Shown here one piece after another: positions 28,258-36,592 of a stretch of 64,000 nt of DNA. The stretch's first letter is position 1. Every line of letters begins with the position of its first letter. The DNA lies in the NCBI GenBank assembly GCA_001749745.1, contig JWTM01000418.1, positions 62,001 through 126,000 of the forward strand, read 5' to 3'. A program made the translations under genes and the position numbers. The stretch is from Candidatus Marispirochaeta associata. Its GTDB lineage: Bacteria; Spirochaetota; Spirochaetia; JC444; Marispirochaetaceae. Under the pieces are notes generated by a model, which saw only the letters and a list, made by a program, of their open reading frames with translations, did not search any database and was not told where the DNA came from.

Positions 28258-29892
28258 ATGGGAGAGCATATGCGGACAAAATCCCTGGCGGTCGGCTCCG
28301 GCAAGGGCGGAGTAGGGAAAACGACCACGGCAGTCAATCTGGCGATCTACTATGCCAAACAGGGCTATAGCACCGCGCTGGTGGATACCGATCCGCTCTC
28401 CAACTCGGCGTCCCTGCTCGATGTGGAAGAGGAGTACCGCCATGGGAAGCTCGATCCGGATGCATCCCTCGACCGCTATATCCTCCCGGTTCTGCCCAAC
28501 CTGGACATCCTCTTTCCGGGCCCTAAAACCGGAGCCGACGATTCGGCCCTGCTCAGAACCCTGCTCTTCGATACCTTTCGGGAAGCCTTAGAGAGCGCCT
28601 ACGACATATTGATCTTCGACCTGCCCGCCGGTATGGACAGCGACGAGAATCTCGCCTTTTTAAGCGAGATTGATCATCTGATTGTGGTCACCAACCCCCA
28701 GCCGACCGCTCACGTGGCAGCCGGAGCCTATCTCAAGAAGGCCTTGGAGAGCGCGCCGGATATCTCGGTCTACTTCTGGCACAACCGCTTCAACCTCGGG
28801 AGCGAGAGTAGCCTCGCCTACCGGGACGTTATCGAAACCTATAACCGCAACATGCCGCCCGAGGAGCATCTGCCGGAGGAGATCAAACAACGGGTGAGTC
28901 CCTTGGCCTACGTGCCCGAGGACCCGGCGCTCGATCTTCTGAAAGGGACTCCCTCGTCAATCATGAACATCCACCGCTCTCTCCTGAGCGTCGTCTCACA
29001 ACTGATAGACACCCGCACCGAGCTCCTTACCGCCGGAGCACCATTCAACAAGGGCATTCGGCGCCTCTTGGCGCTCTACATCTCGGGGAAACCGGAGGAG
29101 CGGGAGGATGATTTCATCCGGGGCTTCGGAGATTATGTGGGCACCCTCCTCTTTTCAGCCTTCAACATATCCGCCGAGGGTAAGAATCCATTCACCGATG
29201 AGGAAGCGGCAAAGATCAAGCAGCTCTACTCCCAGGTCAAGGCGGACCCGCAATACCGGCACCTGCGCCGGGTAGAGGCGCTGCTATCGAAAAAGATCGA
29301 GCAGCTGGAGGATGAAACCAAGCTCTTCAGTCAAGGGATCCATATTATCCAGGACCGGGATATCGACCGGGAGGTTGGTCTTCTGCTGCGGAGCATCGAA
29401 CGCTCCGCCGCCTTCGAGGCATTGCGTCCCAACGCCTCGATCCTGCTTTTCTACTTCGCCCTCTACAAATTGCTTCAATCACCTACCATCGTCGGGCTCT
29501 TAAACGACCTGATCCCATTCCGTGAGGGGGACCGGGGCGAACCGATCCGGGACCGGCGGGGGCAGATCACCCAGCTGGTGCATAGAAGCGACGAGTACCG
29601 CGCCCAGTATTTGAAGATGATCAAGACTATCTTCCCCGTGGTGGGGAAACAGATCGAGGCGATCAGCAAGGCCTTCGGTCTGCATCACCTGCTGCTGCGG
29701 GATACCGCGGATGGGCGCGTGCGGAGCGACTCCTATGCCAAGCTCCTAAGTAACTTCATTCACGACACCCTCTACTCGGGCCTCTCGGTGGTGGTGGGCT
29801 TCGAATACCGCAGCGCCGCAATAGCCTTTCAAGACGGCGCGGAAATCCTGGGGGCGAAACTCCTGAAAAACAGAAGCCGCAAGAGCGCCTAA
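28258..29892 (+). CDS. ParA/MinD-like ATPase with long C-terminal extension
   Basis: A 544-aa protein. Residues about 8-250 form a deviant-Walker P-loop ATPase: SGKGGVGKTTTAVNLAIYYAKQG, then VDTDPLSNSAS and ILIFDLPAGMDSDENLAFLS. The remaining roughly 290 residues (from about TAGAPFNKGIRRLLALY) are helical with no domain I recognise. Similar long ParA-like proteins occur in spirochaetes, as I recall, but their role is unknown; no ParB, flagellar or Min gene is adjacent. It may start at ATG 28258 or 28270. It ends 4 nt from the convergent thiamine ABC gene. Confidence 0.8.
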   Translation: MGEHMRTKSLAVGSGKGGVGKTTTAVNLAIYYAKQGYSTALVDTDPLSNSASLLDVEEEYRHGKLDPDASLDRYILPVLPNLDILFPGPKTGADDSALLRTLLFDTFREALESAYDILIFDLPAGMDSDENLAFLSEIDHLIVVTNPQPTAHVAAGAYLKKALESAPDISVYFWHNRFNLGSESSLAYRDVIETYNRNMPPEEHLPEEIKQRVSPLAYVPEDPALDLLKGTPSSIMNIHRSLLSVVSQLIDTRTELLTAGAPFNKGIRRLLALYISGKPEEREDDFIRGFGDYVGTLLFSAFNISAEGKNPFTDEEAAKIKQLYSQVKADPQYRHLRRVEALLSKKIEQLEDETKLFSQGIHIIQDRDIDREVGLLLRSIERSAAFEALRPNASILLFYFALYKLLQSPTIVGLLNDLIPFREGDRGEPIRDRRGQITQLVHRSDEYRAQYLKMIKTIFPVVGKQIEAISKAFGLHHLLLRDTADGRVRSDSYAKLLSNFIHDTLYSGLSVVVGFEYRSAAIAFQDGAEILGAKLLKNRSRKSA

Positions 29893-29895
29893 GCC

Positions 29896-30660
29896 TTAGG
29901 CCCGCAGGTACGCGTAGAGACGGCGCTTCAACTCGACAAACTCTTCCTGAAGCGCGGTCTCCCGCTGCCGGGGACGCTCCAGCGGGATATCGAGTTCGGC
30001 GGTAATTCGCGCCGGCTTCTCGCTCATTACCAGCACCCGATCGGAAAGCAGAATCGCCTCATCCACATCGTGGGTCACCAGGAGAGCCGAGGTCTCGAGG
30101 CTGCCGATAAGAGTCAGGAGCCAGTCCTGCAGCCGCTCCCGGGTAATGGCGTCCAGCGCGCCGAAGGGTTCGTCCAACAAGAGGATATCCCGACGATAGA
30201 GATAGGTCCGCATCAGCGCCGCCCGTTGACGCATACCGCCGGAGAGCTGGGAGGGATAGAACTCTTCGAACCCCTCCAGGCCGAAGGGCTTGAAGAGAGG
30301 ACGGGCCTGCTCCTCGGCCTCTTTACGGCCCAGACCTTTCAGACGCAGGGGTACGCAGACGTTCTCCAGCACCCGTTTCCAGGGGAGGAGCAGGTCCTTC
30401 TGATGCATGTACCCTACCCGTCCCGGGATCCCCCCTACGGCCTCCCCACCGATCAGAATCCGCCCTTCGTCGGGCGACTCCAGTCCGGCGATTAGGTGCA
30501 TCAACGTGCTCTTACCGCAGCCCGAGGGGCCGAGGAGGCTCAAGATCTCCCCCCGCCCGAGGCGGAAGGAGATAGCCTTGAGCACCTGAAGGTCGGCGTA
30601 GCCCTTGGCGAGCTCGGAAACCTCGATGGGCGCCGGATTCCTACTCAGGGAGGAACTCAT
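29896..30660 (-). CDS. thiZ: ABC transporter ATP-binding protein, thiamine-precursor uptake (ThiZ-like)
   Basis: A 254-aa ATPase of the nitrate/taurine/thiamine-precursor ABC group. Walker A is LLGPSGCGKSTLMHL, the signature is LSGGMRQRAALMRTYL, Walker B is ILLLDEPFGALDAITR, and the switch His is in LVTHDVDEAILLSDR. It powers the ThiX permease. It starts inside the end of the thiY gene (20-nt overlap) and closes the TPP-controlled operon. Pathway assignment rests on the riboswitch and partners, not on the ATPase itself. Confidence 0.9.
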   Translation of the reverse strand: MSSSLSRNPAPIEVSELAKGYADLQVLKAISFRLGRGEILSLLGPSGCGKSTLMHLIAGLESPDEGRILIGGEAVGGIPGRVGYMHQKDLLLPWKRVLENVCVPLRLKGLGRKEAEEQARPLFKPFGLEGFEEFYPSQLSGGMRQRAALMRTYLYRRDILLLDEPFGALDAITRERLQDWLLTLIGSLETSALLVTHDVDEAILLSDRVLVMSEKPARITAELDIPLERPRQRETALQEEFVELKRRLYAYLRA

Positions 30661-31618
30661 TGGTATAGGCAGCGGCGGGATCGAACTCGCCTTCGAGGAG
30701 GCCGTTCTGCTGAAGCCAGTCGGCGTAACGCTCCCAGACCTCGAGCTTCATCTCACCCCAGCGGGGAGCATCATCCTGATAGCGGGGCCCCAGATACTCT
30801 TGGCTGGCCAATACAAGCTCCTCGTCGAGTTCCGGCGCGGCATCGAGCAGGATCTCTGCCGCCTCGCTGGGATTCTCGGCGGCATACTCATAGCCTCTGC
30901 TAACCGCGCTCAGGAAGGAGCGGATCAATGCCGGCTCCTCGCTGACCAGGTCGTCGTGGGTTACGAGCACCGGGGTGTAGTAGTCGAGGGCCTCCTCCTC
31001 AGCCAAGGGGATGTAATTGATGTCGATCCCTTTGAGTTCGGCGGCCACGCCGTCCCAGCCGCGAAAGATCCAGACAAAGTCGATTTTGCCTGAGGTAGCG
31101 GCGAAGAAGTCCATTGAACCGATGGGCACGATCTGCACCTTATCCACATCTCCGCCGTCGCCTTCGACTAAGGCCTTGAGCATCGCCTCTTCCACCGGCG
31201 AGCCCCAGCCGCCGTAGGCTTTGCCCTCGAAGTCCCGGGGACGGAGGATACCTTCGGCGGCCCGGGAGGCGAAGCCGGAGCTGTTATGCTGAATCACCGC
31301 CGCCACGGCAGTCAGGGGAGTGCCGGCGGCCCGAGCATAGGTGACTCCCTCCTGATAGGAGAAGGCGAACTCGGCCTTCTTGGCTACCACCATGCCGTCG
31401 GCGCCTGTCTCGGGGGGAAACTCGATAGCCACATCGAGGCCCTCCTCCTCGAAGAAGCCCAGATACTGGGCCACATAGAGCCCGGTGTGGTTGGTATTGA
31501 CCGTCCAGTCGAGGACGGCGGTAACCGGGCGAAGATCAGCAGCCGACTCATTTTGACCGCCGGCGAAAAGAGAACCGAGGGAGACAACAAACAACAGTAG
31601 AAGTACGATACGTTTCAT
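30641..31618 (-). CDS. thiY: NMT1/THI5-like substrate-binding protein (ThiY-like, HMP precursor)
   Basis: A 325-aa secreted binding protein with a signal peptide ending near SLFAGG and no lipobox Cys. The NMT1/THI5 fold is seen in VTAVLDWTVNTNHTGLYVAQYLGFFEEEGLDVAIE, the hallmark of pyrimidine-precursor binders (formyl-aminopyrimidine or HMP). It lies between the permease and ATPase in an operon behind a TPP riboswitch, which strongly supports thiamine-precursor uptake. How the soluble protein is retained, given that spirochaetes have a periplasm, is unproblematic. Confidence 0.9.
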   Translation of the reverse strand: MKRIVLLLLFVVSLGSLFAGGQNESAADLRPVTAVLDWTVNTNHTGLYVAQYLGFFEEEGLDVAIEFPPETGADGMVVAKKAEFAFSYQEGVTYARAAGTPLTAVAAVIQHNSSGFASRAAEGILRPRDFEGKAYGGWGSPVEEAMLKALVEGDGGDVDKVQIVPIGSMDFFAATSGKIDFVWIFRGWDGVAAELKGIDINYIPLAEEEALDYYTPVLVTHDDLVSEEPALIRSFLSAVSRGYEYAAENPSEAAEILLDAAPELDEELVLASQEYLGPRYQDDAPRWGEMKLEVWERYADWLQQNGLLEGEFDPAAAYTNEFLPE

Positions 31619-31620
31619 AG

Positions 31621-32388
31621 CTAGATCCTTGTAGTAGAATTTGTCCGCTGCCAGGAGAGGAGAATTCTCTCCGCAGCCGATACGATGGCCACCACCATCA
31701 GGCTGACGATGACGACCACCAGGATCGCCGCGAAAACCCGCGGGGTGTTGAAAGTCTTATAGGAACGGATCATGTAGACCCCCATTCCCGCCTGGGCGCC
31801 GAGCCACTCGCCGATAACCGCCCCCATAACGCTGTAGGTGGCGGCGATGCGTAGCCCGGAAAAGAGGGACGGTAGGGCCCCCGGAAGCCTTACTTGAGTA
31901 AAAATCTGCAGCGGTCGCGCCCGCATGCTGCGAAAGAGGTCGATCAGGTCCGGATCGGTCTGCTGCAGACCGTCGGTCAGGCTTACCGCCACCGGAAAGA
32001 AGCAGACCAGGACGACGACGAAGACCTTGGCGGTCAGGCCGAATCCGAACCAGATCAGAAAGAGCGGATAGATGAAAATAATCGGAATGGTCTGGGAGAC
32101 CACCATGTAGGGGTAAAATGCCCGCCTGAATAGCGGCAGGAGATCCATTAAGAGCGAGACCGCCGCCGCCACACAGATGGAGAGGGCGAATCCCAGTCCT
32201 GCGGTCAAGAGGGTCACTCCCATGTGGGGCAACATCTTAAAGAATTCGCTTCCCAGGGCGGAAACGATCATCGACGGTGCGGGAAGGATATACTCCTCGA
32301 TAGAGGCGGCCCGGCAAACCAGTTCCCAGATTAGAACCAGTCCGATTCCGGCGAGAATCGAAGGTTGCCGGCGGGCGGGATTACCCAT
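31621..32388 (-). CDS. thiX: ABC transporter permease, thiamine-precursor uptake (ThiX-like)
   Basis: A 255-aa inner-membrane permease of the SsuC/TauC/ThiX family with about six TM segments. The EAA-like loop LFRSMRARPLQIFTQVRLPGALPSLFSGLRIAATYSVMGAVIGEW contacts the ATPase. It overlaps the upstream MTH1187-type gene by 8 nt and sits 2 nt before thiY. The transported molecule is inferred from the TPP riboswitch. Confidence 0.9.
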   Translation of the reverse strand: MGNPARRQPSILAGIGLVLIWELVCRAASIEEYILPAPSMIVSALGSEFFKMLPHMGVTLLTAGLGFALSICVAAAVSLLMDLLPLFRRAFYPYMVVSQTIPIIFIYPLFLIWFGFGLTAKVFVVVLVCFFPVAVSLTDGLQQTDPDLIDLFRSMRARPLQIFTQVRLPGALPSLFSGLRIAATYSVMGAVIGEWLGAQAGMGVYMIRSYKTFNTPRVFAAILVVVIVSLMVVAIVSAAERILLSWQRTNSTTRI

Positions 32389-32674
32389 TTCGGTACTTTC
32401 CCACCTTCTCGTCGAAGCTGATGCCCCCGGGCTTCATATCGGTCTTGATCACCGATCCCACCCGGGTCGCCCCTTCGGCGAGACAAATCCGGTGAGCCTC
32501 TTTGACGATTTCGAAGAGCTCGTCGATCTCGCCCTCGATGGTGGTTCCCATGGGGCCCACTATATGGGGCAGACCCGACTCCTTGATAAGGGCGATAACC
32601 TTATCTACCGTCGGGTAGAGCTTCTCCTCATCGACCCGCGGGAGAATTTGTAGACTTAGGTGCATGGCTGGCAT
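32381..32674 (-). CDS. MTH1187/YkoF-family thiamine-binding protein
   Basis: A 97-aa protein of the UPF0045/MTH1187 family: HLSLQILPRVDEEKLYPTVDKVIALIKESGLPHIVGPMGTTIEGEIDELFEIV. Relatives such as YkoF bind thiamine or its pyrimidine moiety. ATG at 32674 has GGAGG 7 nt upstream; the open frame above it runs into the riboswitch terminator. First gene of the thiamine operon; in this position it may act as a cytosolic sensor or carrier for the incoming pyrimidine, which is inference. Confidence 0.88.
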   Translation of the reverse strand: MPAMHLSLQILPRVDEEKLYPTVDKVIALIKESGLPHIVGPMGTTIEGEIDELFEIVKEAHRICLAEGATRVGSVIKTDMKPGGISFDEKVGKYRNG

Positions 32675-32729
32675 AGATACCTCCGGCAACAACAATCTGG
32701 TCGCCAAAGGAGAGGCAGGATACTCAGGC

Positions 32730-32768
32730 AAAAAAAGACTTCCCCCCGGAAATTCCGGAAGGAAGTCT
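32730..32768 (-). terminator. Riboswitch-linked intrinsic terminator of the thi operon
   Basis: Read on the minus strand, arms AGACTTCC and GGAAGTCT (32761-32768 and 32736-32743) enclose a GC-rich loop that can pair further, followed by a run of about seven T. It lies between the TPP aptamer and the first gene, so it is the likely expression platform. Confidence 0.85.
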
Positions 32769-32794
32769 GTGATTATCAAGCGTAATATAAATTA

Positions 32795-32890
32795 CGAACC
32801 GTCAATCCCTTCGCCGGTATTACCCGGATCAGGTCATAAGGTCGGAATCCGAAGATCCCCTCTCAGCCGTCAATCACAGCTCCCTTTGAC
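32795..32890 (-). ncRNA. TPP riboswitch (THI element)
   Basis: The minus strand carries the conserved THI-box cores in order: GGGAGC, GGCTGAGAGGGGA, GACCTTATGACCTGATCCGG, GTAATACCGGCGAAGGGA. The aptamer is complete by eye and is followed by a terminator, indicating repression of the MTH1187-thiXYZ operon when TPP is plentiful. Confidence 0.95.
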
Positions 32891-32897
32891 ATGGTTA

Positions 32898-32925
32898 AGA
32901 TTACATTAGGGGAGAAAAAAGTCAA
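32898..32925 (-). promoter_or_regulatory. Probable promoter of the thi operon
   Basis: TTGACT (32920-32925) and TAATCT (32898-32903) with a 16-bp spacer, just upstream of the aptamer on the minus strand. The -10 box is weak. Confidence 0.45.
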
Positions 32926-32945
32926 GGCACAACATATCCTGCCAA

Positions 32946-32974
32946 TTGAATCAGGGAATAAAAAGGCATACCAT
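32946..32974 (+). promoter_or_regulatory. Possible promoter for the GH38 gene
   Basis: TTGAAT (32946-32951), a 17-bp spacer and TACCAT (32969-32974). The predicted start is about 4 nt before the ATG at 32985, and no SD is present, so the mRNA would be near-leaderless. It is divergent from the thi promoter. Confidence 0.4.
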
Positions 32975-32984
32975 AGCGCTCTAT

Positions 32985-35459
32985 ATGACTGAACTGCATC
33001 TTATCTGCAACGCCCATATCGATCCCGTTTACCTCTGGCAGTGGGAGGAGGGGGCGGCCGAAGCGCTGGCCACCTTCCGGATTGCCGCCGAGTTCTGTGA
33101 GAACCGCGCAGGCTTTATCTTTAATCACAACGAGGCCCTCCTCTACCGTTGGATCAAGGAGTATGATCCCGAGCTCTTCGCCCGGATCAAAACGCTGGTC
33201 GACCGGGGACGTTGGCACATCATGGGGGGTTGGTATCTGCAGCCGGACTGCAATATGCCCTCGGGGGAGTCGATGCTGCGCCAGATTCTTGCGGGCAGAC
33301 GATTCTTTTTAGAGGAGTTCGGCAAACGCCCCACCACGGCGATCAACTTCGACCCCTTCGGCCACTCCCGCGGCCTGGTACAGCTTCTTTCCCGTTTCGG
33401 CTACGACTCCTACCTCTTCTGCCGACCGATTGATGAGAATCTCGAGCTCCCGGCGGAGGATTTTCTCTGGGAGGGCTACGACGGTTCGCTAGTCAGGGCT
33501 CACCGCGGTTTCGAGCTCTACAAATCACGCCGAGGAGAAATCGAGAATCGGATCAACGCCTATCTCGATTCGCGGAACGGATCACCCTACAGCCGTGGAC
33601 TCCTCTTGTGGGGGATCGGCAACCACGGCGGCGGACCGTCGGCGGAGGACCTGAAGACCATAGACTACTTGAGTGCGCGGTTTCGGGAGGAGGGCCTTGC
33701 CCTCCTGCACTCGACGCCGGAGGAGTTTTTCTCTGCGGAAGAAAAGGAGCTCCCCACGGTGGCGAGGGAGCTCAATCCTTGGGGCGTCGGCTGCTACACC
33801 TCCCAAATCAGGGTCAAGCAGAAGCATCGGGCGCTGGAGAACGCCCTCTATGCAGCGGAGAAGATCGCATCTCATGCCGCGTTGACAACGGACCTCCCCT
33901 ACCCCGCGGCAGAGCTAAAAGAGGCCCTCGACGACCTGCTCCTGGCCGAGTTCCACGACATCCTGCCGGGAAGCTCCGTCCCCGAAGCGGAAAAGGATGC
34001 GTTGCGTTTGATGGATCACGGACTGGAGATCCTCTCCCGGGTCCGCGCCCGCGCGCTCTTCGCCCTCTGCCGCAAGGAGTCTGCGGTTCCTGCCGGACTT
34101 TATCCGATCTACATCTACAATCCCCATCCCTGGCCGGTAGAGGGAAGCTTCGCCTGCGAGTTTCAACTGGCCGATCAGAATCTGTCCGGGAGCTTCACCG
34201 ACTTTATTGTCCGGGATGCCGACGGGAGAAAAATTCCGGCCCAACTCGAGCAGGAGGAGAGCAACATGCCCCTGGACTGGCGCAAAAGGCTGGTCTTAAG
34301 GAGCGAACTGAAACCCTACGGGCTCAACCGCTTCCTCTGCGAGCCCGTCCAAAGGCCGCAGAAACCGACGCCCCTGGAAAACCCCCGGATTTCGAACGAT
34401 CGTAAGTATATCCGGATTCGAAGCGAGGCAGGCTCCTATCGGATCTCCCGACAGAGCGGACTCCTGGAGATGAGCGACCATAACGGCAGAATCCTCCTCG
34501 GGGCCGGCTCCTGTAGGGCGCTGGTAATGGAGGATAACGCCGATCCCTGGGGATCGCTGACCGACCGCTTCGATCGGCAGATCGGTAGCTTCGAATTAAA
34601 GCAAGCAACGTCCGACGAGCTTCCGCCGCTGCGGGTCATAGAGTCGGGAGAGGTCCGCACAGTGGTGGAGGGCCTCTTCGCCTACGGCTCTTCCTCAATG
34701 GTAGTGCGCTACGCCTGCGATCACCGAGTGCCTCTCGTCGATCTGGACCTGCGAATAGCGTGGGCCGAGGCGGACCGGATGCTGAAGCTTCAAATCGACG
34801 GGGAGCCCGAGTTTGCAGGCCGCTGCGTCGGGCAGACCCTCTTCGGCCGCGAGGAGTATACCCTAGCCCATAGGGAGAACGTCTCCCAGCAGTGGAGCGC
34901 CCTCTTCGCCCATGATCCGGCGGCCCCGGGATTAGCGGTGCTCGACCGAGGAAACTACGGCTTCCACTACGCTGATAAGAGTCTCTTCATATCGCTGCTG
35001 CGCTCGCCGGCCTACTGCGCCTACCCGGTTCGGGGGTACCCTGAGCTGCCGCTGGATCGCCATACCCCGCGCATGGATCAAGGGGAGCGTCGCTTCCGAT
35101 TCCGCTTATTAGTCGGCGCCTCCGGGGAGCTCGCCGCACAAGTCGACCGCAGAGCCCTGGAGTTCAACCAGGAGCCCTATGCCCTCGCCCTTTTTCCCGC
35201 CGGTCGGGGAGAAGCCGCTCCCCCGCTGATGGAAATTGAGGATGAATCAATAATTATGAGCGCCTGTAAACAAGCGGAGGACGGCCGGGGCTATATTATC
35301 CGGCTCTTCGAGGGGTTCGGCGAAGCCCGCCGCTGTCTGATCCGAATCCCGGGACTGAAGATAGAGCAGCCCTTAGAGTTCAGCCCCTTCGAGATAAAGA
35401 CCCTCACGCTCAATCCGGAGGCTAAAAGCCTAACCCAATCCGAGGTAGACGAAAACTAA
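32985..35459 (+). CDS. Glycoside hydrolase family 38 alpha-mannosidase
   Basis: An 824-aa zinc-dependent retaining alpha-mannosidase. The N-terminal catalytic domain has NAHIDPVYLWQWEEG (Zn His and Asp), GGWYLQPDCNMPSGES and INFDPFGHSRGLVQLL, containing the nucleophile Asp, then EFHDILPGSSVPEAEKDALR with a Zn His. The C-terminal beta-sandwich follows. No signal peptide, so it is cytosolic and acts on imported mannosides. The product mannose would feed ManA (after phosphorylation). The SD is poor; see the promoter above. Confidence 0.93.
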   Translation: MTELHLICNAHIDPVYLWQWEEGAAEALATFRIAAEFCENRAGFIFNHNEALLYRWIKEYDPELFARIKTLVDRGRWHIMGGWYLQPDCNMPSGESMLRQILAGRRFFLEEFGKRPTTAINFDPFGHSRGLVQLLSRFGYDSYLFCRPIDENLELPAEDFLWEGYDGSLVRAHRGFELYKSRRGEIENRINAYLDSRNGSPYSRGLLLWGIGNHGGGPSAEDLKTIDYLSARFREEGLALLHSTPEEFFSAEEKELPTVARELNPWGVGCYTSQIRVKQKHRALENALYAAEKIASHAALTTDLPYPAAELKEALDDLLLAEFHDILPGSSVPEAEKDALRLMDHGLEILSRVRARALFALCRKESAVPAGLYPIYIYNPHPWPVEGSFACEFQLADQNLSGSFTDFIVRDADGRKIPAQLEQEESNMPLDWRKRLVLRSELKPYGLNRFLCEPVQRPQKPTPLENPRISNDRKYIRIRSEAGSYRISRQSGLLEMSDHNGRILLGAGSCRALVMEDNADPWGSLTDRFDRQIGSFELKQATSDELPPLRVIESGEVRTVVEGLFAYGSSSMVVRYACDHRVPLVDLDLRIAWAEADRMLKLQIDGEPEFAGRCVGQTLFGREEYTLAHRENVSQQWSALFAHDPAAPGLAVLDRGNYGFHYADKSLFISLLRSPAYCAYPVRGYPELPLDRHTPRMDQGERRFRFRLLVGASGELAAQVDRRALEFNQEPYALALFPAGRGEAAPPLMEIEDESIIMSACKQAEDGRGYIIRLFEGFGEARRCLIRIPGLKIEQPLEFSPFEIKTLTLNPEAKSLTQSEVDEN

Positions 35460-35548
35460 CGAAGCCACACTATACACTATCTATTCGCCTTGCGAGACCG
35501 GAAGCGCTATTTTAGAGAAAGAGTCTAAAGCATAAGGTGGAGGATCGA

Positions 35549-36577
35549 ATGAAATACCGGCTACTGGGAAGAACCGGGATGTATGTATCCGAACTCTGTT
35601 TGGGAACCATGACCTTCGGCGGCGCCGGCAAGGGATTATGGGACAATATCGGCCGGCTCGAACTTGATGCAGCTAAGGAGCTGATCAAGATCTCCTTCGA
35701 CCGGGGAATCAACTTCATCGATACGGCCAACATTTACGGCTACGGAGAGTCCGAACGGCTGACCGGCGAAGCGATCGCACAATTGGGGCTTCCCCGGGAT
35801 GAGATTGTCGTCGCCACCAAGGCCTTCGGCGAGATGAAGGAGAAGCCCAACGGCGGCGGACAGTCCCGGTATCATCTGATGCACGCCCTCGATGAGAGCC
35901 TAAAGAGACTTCAGCTCGACCATATCGATCTCTACCAGCTCCACGGCTTTGATCCCATAACCCCGTTAGATGAGGTTTTATCCACCTTGAACGACATGGT
36001 GCGCTCCGGAAAGGTACGCTATATCGGATTATGCAACATGGCGGCCTGGCAAATCATGAAGGCTTTGGGGATATCGGAGACGAAGGGCTTCGCCCGCTTC
36101 GAAAGCGTTCAGGCCTATTATACAATCGCCGGCCGAGATCTGGAGCGGGAGATCGTTCCTCTGGCTCAGGACCAAAAGCTGGGCATAATGGTCTGGAGTC
36201 CCTTAGCCGGCGGGATTCTCAGCGGCAAGTACGACCGGCAGGGAAAAGCGCCGGAAGGATCGCGGCGCACGAATTTCGATTTCCCGCCTATCGACAAAGA
36301 GCGCGCCTTTGACTGTGTCGATAAGATGCGCCCCATGGCAGAGAAACGGGGAGTCACGGTCGCCCAGGTTGCATTGGCCTGGCTGCTGCAAAAGCAAGCG
36401 GTAACCAGCGTCATCATCGGCGCGAAAAACGGTACTCAACTGAATGATAACATCGATTCGGTCGACGTAAGGCTGGACGCGGAGGAACTACAAATCCTGA
36501 ATGAGGTAAGCGCCCTGCCGAGCGAATATCCCGGCTGGATGCTGGCCATGCAGTCGGGCCGGCGGGAAGAGGAATAG
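35549..36577 (+). CDS. Aldo/keto reductase
   Basis: A 342-aa TIM-barrel NAD(P)H-dependent oxidoreductase. The N-terminus is YRLLGRTGMYVSELCLGTMTFGG; catalytic residues follow the family order: Asp and Tyr in FIDTANIYGYGESE, Lys in VVATKAFG, and His in DLYQLHGFD. C-terminal VIIGAKNGTQLNDN is the cofactor phosphate-binding part. GGAGG 6 nt upstream sets the start. The AKR11/12 group (YajO/Tas-like) is the closest by eye. Substrate unknown. Confidence 0.92.
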   Translation: MKYRLLGRTGMYVSELCLGTMTFGGAGKGLWDNIGRLELDAAKELIKISFDRGINFIDTANIYGYGESERLTGEAIAQLGLPRDEIVVATKAFGEMKEKPNGGGQSRYHLMHALDESLKRLQLDHIDLYQLHGFDPITPLDEVLSTLNDMVRSGKVRYIGLCNMAAWQIMKALGISETKGFARFESVQAYYTIAGRDLEREIVPLAQDQKLGIMVWSPLAGGILSGKYDRQGKAPEGSRRTNFDFPPIDKERAFDCVDKMRPMAEKRGVTVAQVALAWLLQKQAVTSVIIGAKNGTQLNDNIDSVDVRLDAEELQILNEVSALPSEYPGWMLAMQSGRREEE

Positions 36578-36592
36578 TTTCTAAAAGGATAT

